Assembly (NCBI RefSeq): GCF_011684115.1
Contig: NZ_JAADJV010000002.1
Location: forward strand, 123,209 to 187,208
Length of the DNA stretch: 64,000 nt
DNA from: Rahnella aceris
GTDB taxonomy: Bacteria; Pseudomonadota; Gammaproteobacteria; Enterobacterales; Enterobacteriaceae
Direction of reading: 5' to 3'
Shown here one piece after another: positions 7,535 to 17,569 of this stretch (the first letter of the stretch is position 1; every line of letters begins with the position of its first letter). Both the position numbers and the translations under genes were made by a program. The notes beneath the pieces were generated by a model. That model had not been told where the DNA came from. It saw only the letters and a list, made by a program, of their open reading frames with translations, and searched no databases.

Positions 7535-9982
7535 ATGACAATCAGACGTCTTCTCCGGGAAGGTCATCAGCGACCGCTTTATTTCCGGAGAAGCCTGTGC
7601 CTGATATGCCTGAGTACGTTCAGTGCACAGGCGCAGGAATATTCTTCACTGCCTGATGCCCCGCGTGCGGCACCAGTGGTCACGGACGCCATGTTTTATC
7701 TGTCGGTTGTGGTCAATGGTCAGACGGATAATCAGGTCGTGCCGGTGACGTATCGCAATAACGCCTACTTCGTCGAAGCCGGTGTTCTGGCGAAGAATCA
7801 CATCCACATTAATGGCCGGCAGGGGCTGATCAATGTCGGCGAATTGCCGGACGTAAAAGCCAGATACGATTCGGCCACCCAGCAACTGGTGTTAACGGTG
7901 CCAGATGCCTGGCTGCCGAACCAGAATGTCAGCGGCGATCCGCTGATGAATTACACGCCGTCGCAAAGCAGCACCGGCCTGTTGTTTAACTATGATTCGT
8001 ACTACACCGATCCGCCCGGCGGTGCGAAGTCTGTCGCCACCTGGATGGAGCAACGGTTATTCAGCAGCCTCGGACTGGTCACCAATACCGGCACTTACCG
8101 CTACAACATTGATAACGCCGACAACAGCAACGGCGGCCAGACCACGCAGGACGGTTATCTGCGTTACGACACCTTCTGGCGTTTCACCGACGAGAAAAAT
8201 CTGATCAGCTATCAGGTCGGGGATTTCGTCAGCGATTCCCTGACGTGGAGTAATTCGGCGCGGATGGGCGGCCTGCGTATCAGCCGTAACTTTGGCGTGC
8301 GTCCGGATCTGGTGACCTACCCGTTGCTGCAATACAGCGGCACGGCGGCGGTACCGACCACGGTTGATTTGTTTCTGAACGGCTACAAGGCCAGCAGTAA
8401 TAACCTCAATTCCGGGCCTTTTACCCTGACCAACGTGCCGTATATCAATGGCGCCGGTGAAGCGACGATCGTGACCACCGATGCGGTCGGACGTCAGGTC
8501 TCGACCAGCGTGCCGTTTTACGTTTCCAACACGTTGCTGCGCAAAAGCCTCAGCGATTTCGATTTCTCGCTCGGGGCTGTACGTAACAATTATGGCGTCA
8601 CCAACGGCGACTACTCAGATGCCGCATTCAGCGGGATTTACCGATACGGGCTGAGCGATTACCTGACGCTGTCCGGCCATTCCGAAATCGTACAGGGTCT
8701 GGCGCTGGGCGGATTGGGCACCGATATCGCGGTCAGCACCTGGGGCACTCTGAGTGTTTCAGGCAGCCAGAGTAAAGCCGACCGTGCGCGGGGCGAGAAC
8801 GTGACCGATAAAAAAGACGGCAGCCAATACACGCTGGGCTATTCCTACTATTCGACGGTATTCAGCCTGTCTGCTCTGCGCTCAAAACGCACGGCGGGTT
8901 ATCAGGACATCACGTCTTACACCAGCGACACGCGGTTAAGCCGTCAGGCAGATCAGGTGACGTTCAGCACGTCGCCGTTCGGGAACGCTAACGGCACGAT
9001 GGGCATCGGGTATTACGATGTCGAAGCCTATGACAATTCGCATACGCGGCTGGTGAATTTTTCTTACAGCCGCTCGCTGTGGGGACAAAGCAGCATGTTT
9101 TTATCCCTCAATAAAACGCTGGGCGATACCGGCTACAGCGCGCAGTTGCAGTTCATCATTCCGATTGGCACCAACATCAATATGAATGCGGGCGTACAGC
9201 GCGACAGTGCGGGTAATTATCAGGAGCAAACCGGCGCCAGCAAGGCGACGCCCACCGACGGCGGTCTGGGCTGGAATCTGGCTTACAGCGGCGGCAACAA
9301 TCCGTATCAGCAGGCCGACGCCACCTGGAAATCCCGCTACGCGACCCTGCAGGGTGGGTTCTACGGCAATCGGGGCGATTACACCCACTGGGCAGATCTG
9401 AGCGGATCCGTGGTGTTTATGGCGAACGACTGGTTCCTGTCGGATAAGATCAATGATGCCTTTATCGTGGTGGATACCGATCATTACGCGGATGTTCCCG
9501 TGCTGTTCGAGAATCAGAAAATGGGCAAAACCGATAAAAACGGCCACCTGCTGATCCCGACCGTCAGTTCGTATTATCCGGCCAAAGTGGAAATCGACAC
9601 CCTGCCGCTGCCCGCCGACGTGGTCACCAGTAACGTCAATGACCGCATCGCGGTGAAACAAGGCAGCGGCGTGGTGGTGAAATTCAGCGTCGAGAAAGTG
9701 CTGTCCGCCAATATCACCCTGCATGACGCCGCCGGACAGCCGCTGAAACCCGGCACGCTGGTCACGGAACAAAACACAGAACAGACCACCGTCACCGGTT
9801 ACGACGGGCTGGTGTACTTCTCGCACTTACAGGAAAACAACGTGCTGAATATCCAGACGGAAGATCATTCGCTTTGCCGGGTCAGTTTCACCCTGAACCC
9901 TGCCCGTCACAGCATTGAGCAGGTCGGCCCGCTGACATGCCCCGGCGGCACAGCGAAAACAACGGCAGGAGATAAATCATGA
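7535..9982 (+). CDS. Outer-membrane fimbrial usher (Csu-type)
   Basis: Usher of 815 aa forming the outer-membrane pore through which the pilus is assembled and secreted. N-terminal signal region (FRRSLCLICLSTFSAQAQ), N-terminal chaperone-binding domain, then a long beta-barrel rich in alternating aromatic strands (WRFTDEKNLISYQVGDFVSD, GGLRISRNFGVRPDL, VDLFLNGYK). C-terminal plug/Ig domains contain HYADVPVLFENQKMGKTDKNGHL. The length is normal for archaic ushers. The stop overlaps the adhesin start by 4 nt (ATGA), indicating translational coupling. Position matches csuD. Confidence 0.92.
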   Translation: MTIRRLLREGHQRPLYFRRSLCLICLSTFSAQAQEYSSLPDAPRAAPVVTDAMFYLSVVVNGQTDNQVVPVTYRNNAYFVEAGVLAKNHIHINGRQGLINVGELPDVKARYDSATQQLVLTVPDAWLPNQNVSGDPLMNYTPSQSSTGLLFNYDSYYTDPPGGAKSVATWMEQRLFSSLGLVTNTGTYRYNIDNADNSNGGQTTQDGYLRYDTFWRFTDEKNLISYQVGDFVSDSLTWSNSARMGGLRISRNFGVRPDLVTYPLLQYSGTAAVPTTVDLFLNGYKASSNNLNSGPFTLTNVPYINGAGEATIVTTDAVGRQVSTSVPFYVSNTLLRKSLSDFDFSLGAVRNNYGVTNGDYSDAAFSGIYRYGLSDYLTLSGHSEIVQGLALGGLGTDIAVSTWGTLSVSGSQSKADRARGENVTDKKDGSQYTLGYSYYSTVFSLSALRSKRTAGYQDITSYTSDTRLSRQADQVTFSTSPFGNANGTMGIGYYDVEAYDNSHTRLVNFSYSRSLWGQSSMFLSLNKTLGDTGYSAQLQFIIPIGTNINMNAGVQRDSAGNYQEQTGASKATPTDGGLGWNLAYSGGNNPYQQADATWKSRYATLQGGFYGNRGDYTHWADLSGSVVFMANDWFLSDKINDAFIVVDTDHYADVPVLFENQKMGKTDKNGHLLIPTVSSYYPAKVEIDTLPLPADVVTSNVNDRIAVKQGSGVVVKFSVEKVLSANITLHDAAGQPLKPGTLVTEQNTEQTTVTGYDGLVYFSHLQENNVLNIQTEDHSLCRVSFTLNPARHSIEQVGPLTCPGGTAKTTAGDKS

Positions 9983-10947
9983 GAATTTTCAGGCAGCAGA
10001 TGCATCGCGGATTATTGCTGATGCTGTTGCTGGGTACAACGTGGTGGGCAAAAGCGGGATGCACGACGGCGCCCGGGAGCATTACGCTGGGCACACAAAA
10101 CTCGTTTGCAGTCAGTTCATCGCCGCTGATCACCTCAGGGGGCAGCGGATTAAGTTGTACTGGCGGGCTGCTTAACATCGCAGGCACCAATACCATCACC
10201 GCGTTTATCGGCGTGACTCAGCATCCCAGCAATTCGCAGCCCAGACTTTACAGCGGGACAACGGGGCAGTATTTACCCTACAGCCTGTGCAAGGATGCCA
10301 GCTGCAGTGCCGTTTATAATCAGGGCGATACCATCAGCTGGAGCAGCACCACGGCGCTGGGATTACTCGGCTTGTTTTCCGGCCCCAACAGCACCTTACC
10401 TCTCTACGTCCGGCCGGTCGCCATTTCCAATCTGGCCGCAGGCACTTATACCGATGTCATTCCCATCTCATGGACATGGAATATGTGTTCAGTGGCTATC
10501 GGCACCTTACTGTGTCTCGCAGACTCCGGTAACGTGTCGGGCAATGTCGCCCTGACGCTCAATGTCACCAATTTCTGTTATATCGACAGCGCGCCCAATG
10601 TGGGTTTCGGCAGTGCTGCACTGCCTTCCGGCCTGACCACAGTGGTGGCAAATACTATCAGCGTACGCTGCACCCTGAACGCCAGCTATTCCGTCAACCT
10701 GACCAGCAGCGTGCCGGTGTCCGGACAATACCGGCAGATGGCCTCCACCGTCGGCGGCACCACCCGTTATCTGCAATATCAGATATTTAAAGGTGACAGC
10801 ACGGTATGGACGGCTTCCACCGACAGCAGCGCGACCGGCACCGGCACTTCACAATCGTTTCCGTATACCGCATCCGTAAATCTGGCGCAAAGCAATCAGC
10901 CCGCAGGTAACTACAGCGATATGGTGACGGTCACGGTGACGTATTAA
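9979..10947 (+). CDS. Two-domain SCPU tip adhesin of the Csu-type pilus
   Basis: Exported protein of 322 aa with a signal peptide (RGLLLMLLLGTTWWAKA) and two SCPU domains. The N-terminal domain has ISWSSTTALGLLGLFSGPN. The C-terminal domain (VTNFCYIDSAPNVGFGSAAL ... DMVTVTVTY) resembles the subunits. A two-domain last gene is the signature of CsuE, whose N-terminal domain binds hydrophobic surfaces through exposed loops and whose C-terminal domain joins the rod. Translationally coupled to the usher. Role in biofilm attachment is by family. Confidence 0.87.
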   Translation: MRIFRQQMHRGLLLMLLLGTTWWAKAGCTTAPGSITLGTQNSFAVSSSPLITSGGSGLSCTGGLLNIAGTNTITAFIGVTQHPSNSQPRLYSGTTGQYLPYSLCKDASCSAVYNQGDTISWSSTTALGLLGLFSGPNSTLPLYVRPVAISNLAAGTYTDVIPISWTWNMCSVAIGTLLCLADSGNVSGNVALTLNVTNFCYIDSAPNVGFGSAALPSGLTTVVANTISVRCTLNASYSVNLTSSVPVSGQYRQMASTVGGTTRYLQYQIFKGDSTVWTASTDSSATGTGTSQSFPYTASVNLAQSNQPAGNYSDMVTVTVTY

Positions 10948-10964
10948 GAAAGAAGGGAAAGCAG

Positions 10965-10991
10965 AACCGGTGCCACGGATGTGCACCGGTT
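10965..10991. terminator. Hairpin between the pilus operon and the convergent cold-shock-domain gene
   Basis: AACCGGTGC and GCACCGGTT form a perfect 9-bp stem with a 9-nt loop. There is no T run on the + side; on the - side the following sequence is only moderately T-rich. A bidirectional terminator is plausible from its position between two convergent genes. Confidence 0.5.
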
Positions 10992-11003
10992 TGAGAAGGG
11001 ATG

Positions 11004-11483
11004 TTACAGCGCTTTCAGCGTCTTGACGGTGGCATCCACGTCAATTTCATCTTCAGTGAACACATAGGTGCTGTTCTGGAAAGTGGTGATCAGCAACTTT
11101 TTCATGGTGCGCATCTCCGCTTTTTTTTCTTCTTCCTGCGGGCGGATACGGTTCATCAACAATCCGACGGAAAGCACAGCGTTTTCTTTGTCGATTTTGG
11201 TTTCAGCAGGAACCTCTTCGTTAAACGCCAGGAAGGATTTGATGCTGGTGATTTTGATACGCTCACCGGCAATAAAGATGTATTTGCTCTCCGGCTCGAC
11301 TTTCACCGCAAAGGCGGAAAGGCCTTTGTTGTTGGTGGTCGGCTCAAAGGTGACTGCCGCATCTTTTTTAATCAGCTCAGGGTTTGCAACTTTAATCACG
11401 TGGAAATAACGGTTATCGCCGTTTTCATCTTTGATAAAACCGAAACCTTTATCTTCAAACCAGGTTGTGATTACGCCGTTCAT
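11004..11483 (-). CDS. Cold-shock-domain protein with a C-terminal extension
   Basis: Protein of 159 aa, more than twice CspA length. Residues 1 to about 65 form a cold-shock OB fold: TTWFEDKGFGFIKDENGDNRYFHV contains RNP1 (KGFGFI) and an altered RNP2 (RYFHV instead of VFVH). Residues about 66-159 form a second, beta-rich domain (YIFIAGERIKITSIKSF..., KKLLITTFQNSTYVF) that I do not recognise. Likely a cytoplasmic single-stranded nucleic-acid binder. Start ATG 11483 follows AGGCGG. Monocistronic, between convergent pilus genes and alkB. Confidence 0.75.
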   Translation of the reverse strand: MNGVITTWFEDKGFGFIKDENGDNRYFHVIKVANPELIKKDAAVTFEPTTNNKGLSAFAVKVEPESKYIFIAGERIKITSIKSFLAFNEEVPAETKIDKENAVLSVGLLMNRIRPQEEEKKAEMRTMKKLLITTFQNSTYVFTEDEIDVDATVKTLKAL

Positions 11484-11592
11484 CGCTTACCGCCTAAGTA
11501 ATTATTTATTCAACATGTCATTTTTTGCAGGGCGGCAGTGTAAAGCAGAATGCGGACAAAGTCCTGTGCTTTACGGCCTGATGCCCACGGAA

Positions 11593-12246
11593 TTACGTCG
11601 CTTTACGGAACGTAAGATTAAACCGGTACGATCCGGTCAGCGGATGCTCGCCCGCTTTCAGTGGCAATACGCCGTGATAACGCAGCCGCGACGGGCCGCC
11701 CCACACCACAATATCGCCATGCATCAGCGGCACACGCTGGGTTTTATCACTGCGCTCCATGCCGCCAAACTGGAAAACCGCCGGTAAGCCCAGAGAGACA
11801 GAGACGATCGGCTGGCCGAAATCGTGCTCGTCTTTGTCCTGATGCAGGCTCATTTTCGCCCCCGGCTGATAGCGGTTGATCAGACAGGCATCCGGCTCGA
11901 AGCCTGCAAAACCCGCCTGGTCCGCCGCGCTCACGGCAAGCGAACGAAACAATTCCGGCATCGGCGGCCATTGCTGATGACTTTCCGGCGAGGTGGCCTG
12001 GTAGCGATAACCCGCCCTGTCCGTCACCCAACCGACATCACCGCAATTGGTCATTGCCACCGACATCGCATAACCGCCCGGCGTGGCGCGATACTGAAAA
12101 GGCACCAGCCCGGCGATCCGGTCGATTTCCGCCAGCAATGCGACATCCTCTGCCAGCGCCGCACCGCGCAATACCACCGCGCCCGGGCACAGTTCTTCGC
12201 GCCAGTTGGGGTGAAAATCGGGGTGATCAAACAAGTCCAAATTCAT
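11593..12246 (-). CDS. alkB: Alpha-ketoglutarate-dependent DNA repair dioxygenase AlkB
   Basis: Fe(II)/2-oxoglutarate dioxygenase reversing 1-methyladenine and 3-methylcytosine in DNA and RNA. The 217-aa protein carries the iron ligands H135, D137 (SLHQDKDE) and H191 (RLRYHGV) and the 2-oxoglutarate-binding Arg pair in RFNLTFRK (R208, R214). HGDIVVWGGPSRL matches E. coli AlkB closely. ATG 12246 was preferred to the GTG at 12264 because GGAGG lies 5 nt upstream of the ATG. Here it stands alone, not behind ada as in E. coli. Confidence 0.95.
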   Translation of the reverse strand: MNLDLFDHPDFHPNWREELCPGAVVLRGAALAEDVALLAEIDRIAGLVPFQYRATPGGYAMSVAMTNCGDVGWVTDRAGYRYQATSPESHQQWPPMPELFRSLAVSAADQAGFAGFEPDACLINRYQPGAKMSLHQDKDEHDFGQPIVSVSLGLPAVFQFGGMERSDKTQRVPLMHGDIVVWGGPSRLRYHGVLPLKAGEHPLTGSYRFNLTFRKAT

Positions 12247-12383
12247 ATCAGCCTCCGTGTTCACGCATCTGTTAAGTATAACAGCCGATTTGAGACAGAG
12301 GCAGATTGTCGGGGCGGATCGTTTCAGCTAAGGTTCATTAAGAGGCCGTAAGGTCATAAAGAACATCTTAAAAGGAGAATGAA

Positions 12384-13202
12384 ATGAGTCGGGAAATTAA
12401 CAAAGACACGCAGTTGTGTATGTCCCTTTCCGGTCGTCCGGGCAATTTCGGTACCCGTTTTCATAACAGCCTTTATCAGGCATTAGACCTGAACTTCGTC
12501 TACAAAGCATTTTCCACCCAAGACATCGAAGCCGCGGTGAAAGGCGTACGCGCACTGGGTATTCGCGGCTGCGCGGTCTCGATGCCGTTCAAGGAAGCCT
12601 GCATTCCTTTCCTCGATGAGTTGGATCCTTCCGCGACAGCCATTCAGTCGGTGAATACCATCGTCAATGACGACGGCTTCCTGCGCGCCTACAACACGGA
12701 TTACATCGCGGTCGCCAAACTGCTCGACAGCCATCAGGTGCCGCGTGATGCCGTTTTCGCCCTGCGCGGCAGCGGCGGCATGGGCAAAGCCGTGGTCGCG
12801 GCCATTCGTGATGCCGGTTTCAAAAAGGGCTACATCATTGCCCGCAACGAAGCTAACGGCCGTGCGCTGGCGGAAGAATACGGTTATGAATGGAAAGCAG
12901 AAGTCGGCGATGTTGCCGTGGATATGGTGGTGAATGTCACGCCAATCGGCATGGCGGGCGGGCCGGAAGTGGATTCACTGGCCTTTGAACCGGCGGTGAT
13001 TGACCGCGCCAGCATCGTCTTTGACGTCGTCGCGCTGCCGGTAGAAACACCGCTGATCCGCTACGGCCGCGAACACGGCAAGAAAGTGATTACCGGTGCG
13101 GAAGTCGCCACACTGCAGGCCGTCGAGCAGTTCGTGCTGTATACCGGTGTACGCCCTTCGGATGAACAGATAGAAAAGGCCGCGGCACACGCACGGGGCT
13201 GA
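12384..13202 (+). CDS. Shikimate dehydrogenase-like protein (HI0607/SdhL type)
   Basis: Cytoplasmic NAD(P)-dependent oxidoreductase of 272 aa in the shikimate/quinate dehydrogenase superfamily. The N-terminal substrate domain has MSLSGRPGNFGTRFHN, with SLSG in place of the SxS of AroE, and CAVSMPFKEA containing the catalytic-type Lys. The Rossmann domain contains GSGGMGKAVVAA and MVVNVTPIGM. From memory the sequence matches Haemophilus HI0607 almost throughout, so this is a paralogue rather than biosynthetic AroE. Strong RBS (AAGGAG) before ATG 12384. The physiological substrate is not established. Confidence 0.85.
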   Translation: MSREINKDTQLCMSLSGRPGNFGTRFHNSLYQALDLNFVYKAFSTQDIEAAVKGVRALGIRGCAVSMPFKEACIPFLDELDPSATAIQSVNTIVNDDGFLRAYNTDYIAVAKLLDSHQVPRDAVFALRGSGGMGKAVVAAIRDAGFKKGYIIARNEANGRALAEEYGYEWKAEVGDVAVDMVVNVTPIGMAGGPEVDSLAFEPAVIDRASIVFDVVALPVETPLIRYGREHGKKVITGAEVATLQAVEQFVLYTGVRPSDEQIEKAAAHARG

Positions 13203-13221
13203 GTTTCCTGTCAGAACGTAA

Positions 13222-13248
13222 AAAGCCTCTCACCGGAGAGGCTTTTTT
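13222..13248. terminator. Bidirectional terminator between the SdhL-like gene and gudD
   Basis: AAGCCTCTC..GAGAGGCTT forms a GC-rich stem with T runs on both strands (AAAAA before, TTTTTT after). It lies between two convergent genes and serves both. Confidence 0.9.
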
Positions 13249-13263
13249 ATAGTTGCATATCAC

Positions 13264-14601
13264 TTACCGCACCAGACACGGTTTTTTCGGATCAAATTTC
13301 CAGTCCGGCACCAGGAACTGCATGCCCTGCGCATCGTCACGGGCACCCAGCCCCATGCCTTTGTACAGCTCGTGCGCCTTCATCACCTGATCCATATCCA
13401 GCTCAACGCCCAGACCCGGTTGTTCCGGCACGCGCACCTTACCGCCTTTGATCTGCAACGGTTCTTTGGTCAGGCGCTGATTGCCTTCCTGCCAGATCCA
13501 GTGCGTATCGATGGCAGTGATTTTACCCGGCGCAGCGGCGGCCACCTGGGTAAACATCGCCAGTGAAATATCAAAGTGATTGTTAGAGTGCGAACCCCAG
13601 GTCAGCCCCCATTCGTGGCACATCTGCGCGACGCGAACTGACCCCTGCATCGTCCAGAAGTGCGGATCCGCCAGCGGAATATCCACGGATTTCAGCTGGA
13701 TGGTATGCCCCATCTGACGCCAGTCGGTGGCGATCATATTAGTGGCCGTCGGCAGGCCGGTTGCCTGACGGAATTCGGCCATCACTTCGCGCCCGGAGAA
13801 ACCCTGCTCTGCACCGCATGGATCTTCCGCATACGCCAGCACACCGCGCAGTTGTTTGCCGAGCGCAATCGCTTCATTCAGCGACCAGGCACCGTTAGGA
13901 TCAAGTGTGATCCGCGCCTGCGGGAAGCGTTGCGCCAGCGCCGTCACGGCTTCGGCCTCTTCGCTGCCTGCCAGTACGCCGCCTTTCAGTTTGAAATCAT
14001 TAAAGCCGTATTTTTCATACGCCGCTTCCGCCAGACGCACCACCGCCGCCGGTGTCAGCGCCTCTTCATGGCGCAGGCGATACCAGTCGCAACTGTCGCC
14101 CGGCTGGCTCTGATAGCCCAGTGAGGTTTTGTTGCGGTCGCCGACGTAGAACAGATAGCCGAGCATTTCGACTTCATCACGTTGCTGCCCGTCGCCCAGC
14201 AATGATGCCACGGTGACGCCCAGATGCTTGCCGAGCAAGTCCAGCATCGCGGCTTCGATCGCCGTCAAGACGTGGATAGTGGTACGCAAATCAAAAGTCT
14301 GCAAACCGCGGCCAGAGGCATCACGGTCGGCGAATTTTTCCCGCACGGCGGTCATCACATTTTTGTATTCACCCAGCGTTTTGCCAATCACCAGCAACGC
14401 GGAATCATCCAGCGTCTGACGAATTTTCTCGCCGCCCGGCACTTCACCGACGCCGGTGTTACCGCTGCTGTCCTTGAGGATCAGGATGTTGCGGGTGAAG
14501 AAAGGGGCATGTGCGCCGCTGAGATTAAGCAACATGCTGTCGTGCCCGGCCACCGGGATCACCTGCATGGAGACAATTTTAGGTGTAGATGAAGAGGTCA
14601 T
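13264..14601 (-). CDS. gudD: Glucarate dehydratase
   Basis: Enolase-superfamily enzyme converting D-glucarate to 5-keto-4-deoxy-D-glucarate. At 445 aa it closely follows E. coli GudD. FKLKGG holds the catalytic Lys pair, and metal-ligand strands are in [25 protein letters not shown] and [11 protein letters not shown]. The catalytic His lies in [14 protein letters not shown]. Start ATG follows AAGGAG. Last gene of the leftward gudP-gudX-gudD operon, 28 nt after gudX, ending at a strong bidirectional terminator. Expression is expected to depend on CdaR. Confidence 0.96.
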   Translation of the reverse strand: MTSSSTPKIVSMQVIPVAGHDSMLLNLSGAHAPFFTRNILILKDSSGNTGVGEVPGGEKIRQTLDDSALLVIGKTLGEYKNVMTAVREKFADRDASGRGLQTFDLRTTIHVLTAIEAAMLDLLGKHLGVTVASLLGDGQQRDEVEMLGYLFYVGDRNKTSLGYQSQPGDSCDWYRLRHEEALTPAAVVRLAEAAYEKYGFNDFKLKGGVLAGSEEAEAVTALAQRFPQARITLDPNGAWSLNEAIALGKQLRGVLAYAEDPCGAEQGFSGREVMAEFRQATGLPTATNMIATDWRQMGHTIQLKSVDIPLADPHFWTMQGSVRVAQMCHEWGLTWGSHSNNHFDISLAMFTQVAAAAPGKITAIDTHWIWQEGNQRLTKEPLQIKGGKVRVPEQPGLGVELDMDQVMKAHELYKGMGLGARDDAQGMQFLVPDWKFDPKKPCLVR

Positions 14602-14629
14602 GCTTACTCCTTAGTGAATTCAGATTCCG

Positions 14630-15973
14630 TTAACCACGCCCCAGTGCCGGGCGCTTGCGATCGAATGTCCAGCCGGGGATCAGATACTGCATCGCGGCGG
14701 CATCGTTGCGCGCACCGGTCGGCAGTTTCCGGTGCAGCTCGTGGGCGCGATGGATTTGATCCATGTCGATCTCCACGCCCAGCCCCGGTTTTTCAGGCAC
14801 TTTGATTTTCCCGTTCACAATTTGCAGCGGCTCTTTGGTCAGGCGCTGGTTGCCTTCCTGCCAGATCCAGTGCGTATCTATCGCCGTCGGCTTACCCGGT
14901 ACGGCCGCACCGACATGGGTAAACATCGCCAGCGAAATGTCGAAATGGTTATTCGAATGGCAGCCCCACGTCAGACCCCACTCATCGCAAAGTTGTGCGA
15001 CCCGCACCGCGCCATGCATGGTCCAGAAATGCGGATCCGCCAGCGGAATATCCACCGACTGCAACATCACCGCGTGCTGCATCTCGCGCCAGTTAGTGGC
15101 AATCATGTTTGTGGCGACCGGCAAACCGGTAGCACGGCGGAATTCCGCCATCACTTCGCGGCCGGAAAAACCTTGCTCCGCACCGCACGGATCTTCGGCA
15201 TAGCTGAGGATACCGTGCAGGTCTTTGCACAGGTCGATTGCTTCATCCAGCAGCCACGCGCCGTTCGGATCAACCGTGATCCGCGCATCCGGGAAGCGTT
15301 TTGCCAGTGCTTTAACCGCCTCGATCTCCTGCTCGCCCGGCAGCACGCCGCCTTTGAGTTTGAAATCTTTGAAGCCATAGCGATCCTGCGCCGCTTCGGC
15401 CAGCCGCACCACCGCCTCACTGTTCATCGCTTCCTGATGACGCAGGTGATACCAGTCGTGATGGCTGCGTTCCCCTTCCTGATACGGCAAATCGGTTTTC
15501 TGCCGGTCACCGATATAAAACAGATAACCGAGCACCGTGACTTCGTCGCGCTGTTTGCCCGGCCCGAGCAGTTCACACACCGGCACGCCGAGGAATTTGC
15601 CCATCAGATCCAGCAGCGCGGCTTCCAGTGCGGCGACGGCGTTAACGCGCAGTTCGAACGTCCACGCACCTTTACCGAAAGAGTCAAAATCCGATGACTG
15701 ATTGCCGACGTGGATCTGATGCACCAGCCGGTTCATGCGCGCCACTTCCTGGCCTTTTACCTGAGCAATGGCCTCCACCAGCGTGTTGTAAATCACCTCC
15801 CCGCCCGGCGCTTCGCCGACACCGGTGTTCCCGGCGCTGTCCTTGAGGATAACGATATTGCGGGTGAAGTAAGCACCGTGCGCGCCACCAATATTCATCA
15901 GCATGCTGTCATGCCCTGCCACAGGAATGACCTGCATATCCGTGATAACCGGTGAGGATTGCGTACTCATCAT
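14630..15973 (-). CDS. gudX: Glucarate dehydratase-related protein
   Basis: Paralogue of GudD (447 aa) in the same enolase-superfamily group. It keeps the FKLKGG lysines, [23 protein letters not shown] and the [10 protein letters not shown] histidine, so the active site looks complete. In E. coli the equivalent GudX has lower glucarate/idarate dehydratase activity. Its start overlaps the gudP stop (ATGA) after the RBS AAGGGG, so translation is coupled. Two adjacent ATGs (15973, 15970) are possible. The order gudP-gudX-gudD is the standard enterobacterial one. Confidence 0.93.
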   Translation of the reverse strand: MMSTQSSPVITDMQVIPVAGHDSMLMNIGGAHGAYFTRNIVILKDSAGNTGVGEAPGGEVIYNTLVEAIAQVKGQEVARMNRLVHQIHVGNQSSDFDSFGKGAWTFELRVNAVAALEAALLDLMGKFLGVPVCELLGPGKQRDEVTVLGYLFYIGDRQKTDLPYQEGERSHHDWYHLRHQEAMNSEAVVRLAEAAQDRYGFKDFKLKGGVLPGEQEIEAVKALAKRFPDARITVDPNGAWLLDEAIDLCKDLHGILSYAEDPCGAEQGFSGREVMAEFRRATGLPVATNMIATNWREMQHAVMLQSVDIPLADPHFWTMHGAVRVAQLCDEWGLTWGCHSNNHFDISLAMFTHVGAAVPGKPTAIDTHWIWQEGNQRLTKEPLQIVNGKIKVPEKPGLGVEIDMDQIHRAHELHRKLPTGARNDAAAMQYLIPGWTFDRKRPALGRG

Positions 15974-17343
15974 CTTTCCCCTTTTACTGTGCCTGTACCG
16001 TGGTACGGGCGAAGCTGAATACGTTCGATTTTTCCGACAATAAACACGTAACTGACAACGGCGAGCAGTGCGTGGATGCCGACATAAATCAGCGCGCCGT
16101 TGAAGGAACCGGTGGTCCCGATAATGTAGCCGATAGCGATCGGCGTGATGATGCCGGAGACGTTACCGAACATGTTGAACAATCCGCCGCTCAGCCCGCT
16201 GATTTCTTTCGGTGCGGTATCGGCCATCACCGCCCAGCCCAGCGCCCCCAGACCTTTACCGAAGAAGGCGAATGCCATAATGCCGACCACCATCCATTCG
16301 GTATCGACGTAGTTGCAGAAAATCATCGACATCGACAACAGCATACCGATCACAATCGGAGCCTTGCGCGACAGTGTCAGGTTGCTGGTTCTGCGCATCA
16401 GCCAGTCGGAGATAATTCCACCCAGTACGCCGCCGAGGAATCCGCAAATCGCCGGTACTGAGGCCACCATGCCCGCTTTAAGTATCGACATACCGCGCGC
16501 CTGAACCAGATACACCGGGAACCAGGTGATGAAGAAATAGGTCAGCGCGTTGATGCAGTACTGGCCGATGTAAATGCCAATCATCATGCGGGATTTCAGT
16601 AACTGTTTCATCTGGAAGGTTTTTTCGCCTTTTACGACGGCTTTTTTGGTGATTTTCTGATCCATATTGATCAGCGCACCACCGGCTTCCATGTAATCAA
16701 GTTCGGCCTGATTTACGCCCGGATGATCTTTCGGATCGTGGATCACTTTCAGCCAGATGAAACTCAGCACGATCCCCAGACCGCCCATGAAGAAGAAGAC
16801 GTGTGACCAGCCCACTTCGTGCGTCAGCCAGCCCATGATCGGGGCGAAAATAACCGTGGCGAAGTACTGCGCTGAGTTAAAAATAGAGACTGCGGTGCCA
16901 CGTTCCTGAGCCGGGAACCAGGCTGCGACGATACGGCTGTTGCCGGGGAAGGACGGCGCTTCGGCCAGGCCAACCAGAAAACGTAAAGCAAACAGCGATA
17001 CCACAATGCCGAAGCCGCTGAAGACATCGACAAAGCCTTGCAGCAGGGTGAATAACGACCAGATGAAAATGCTGTAGAAATAAACTTTTTTCGAACCGAA
17101 TTTATCGAGCAGCCAGCCACCGGGTATTTGCCCGATGACATACGCCCAGGAAAATGCCGAGAAGATATAACCCATCCCGACGGAATCCAGCCCGATATCT
17201 TTGGCCATCGCCGAACCGGCAATGGATAACGTGGCACGATCGCCGTAATTAAATGAGGTGACAATAAATAACATCACCACTATCCAGTAGCGCGCATTAG
17301 TTCTTTTTTTGACGGCACTGGCTGCTGAAACGGTAGTTTCCAT
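15970..17343 (-). CDS. gudP: D-glucarate/D-galactarate:H+ symporter (MFS, ACS family)
   Basis: Inner-membrane importer of 457 aa with 12 TM segments. Family features: [28 protein letters not shown] at the first [19 protein letters not shown] (motif A) after TM2, and [19 protein letters not shown], typical of anion:cation symporters. ATG 17343 was chosen because GGAG precedes it by 6 nt; the upstream ATG at 17391-class extensions lack this. First gene of gudPXD. An 11-nt motif shared with the cdaR promoter lies about 170 nt upstream (17512-17522). Confidence 0.93.
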   Translation of the reverse strand: METTVSAASAVKKRTNARYWIVVMLFIVTSFNYGDRATLSIAGSAMAKDIGLDSVGMGYIFSAFSWAYVIGQIPGGWLLDKFGSKKVYFYSIFIWSLFTLLQGFVDVFSGFGIVVSLFALRFLVGLAEAPSFPGNSRIVAAWFPAQERGTAVSIFNSAQYFATVIFAPIMGWLTHEVGWSHVFFFMGGLGIVLSFIWLKVIHDPKDHPGVNQAELDYMEAGGALINMDQKITKKAVVKGEKTFQMKQLLKSRMMIGIYIGQYCINALTYFFITWFPVYLVQARGMSILKAGMVASVPAICGFLGGVLGGIISDWLMRRTSNLTLSRKAPIVIGMLLSMSMIFCNYVDTEWMVVGIMAFAFFGKGLGALGWAVMADTAPKEISGLSGGLFNMFGNVSGIITPIAIGYIIGTTGSFNGALIYVGIHALLAVVSYVFIVGKIERIQLRPYHGTGTVKGER

Positions 17344-17511
17344 GGTGTTCTCCGGAATTAATGACAACGCCTCTAAACAGAGATAAAAGTCATTCCATTC
17401 ACAGAACTGTAGGGTTCAGAGAGGAAGGAACGCAGCCAGTATATGAACAACATTCCCTTTACTCATTGGGCAATCAACCAAGCATAAATAGCCCTTTGCA
17501 TTTATCCTGAG

Positions 17512-17522
17512 GCAAATGCCCA
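17512..17522. promoter_or_regulatory. Candidate CdaR operator upstream of gudP
   Basis: GCAAATGCCCA is identical to two copies upstream of cdaR. A related ATTGCCCAA occurs in opposite orientation at 17466-17474. It is placed upstream of gudP in the 226-nt gap between gudP and cdaR. Operator function is inferred. Confidence 0.45.
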
Positions 17523-17569
17523 GCGACGTGCGAGTTGTTTCACAAAAAATGAAACGGCTGTGATGGCGG

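Noticed and set aside
9101..9826. 241-codon frame opposite the usher gene
   Set aside because: Antisense shadow of the usher coding sequence, with composition typical of reverse-frame translation.
14732..15697. 321-codon frame opposite gudX, and similar frames opposite gudD
   Set aside because: Both strands are open because of the codon bias of the gud genes. The minus-strand proteins are clearly enolase-superfamily members.
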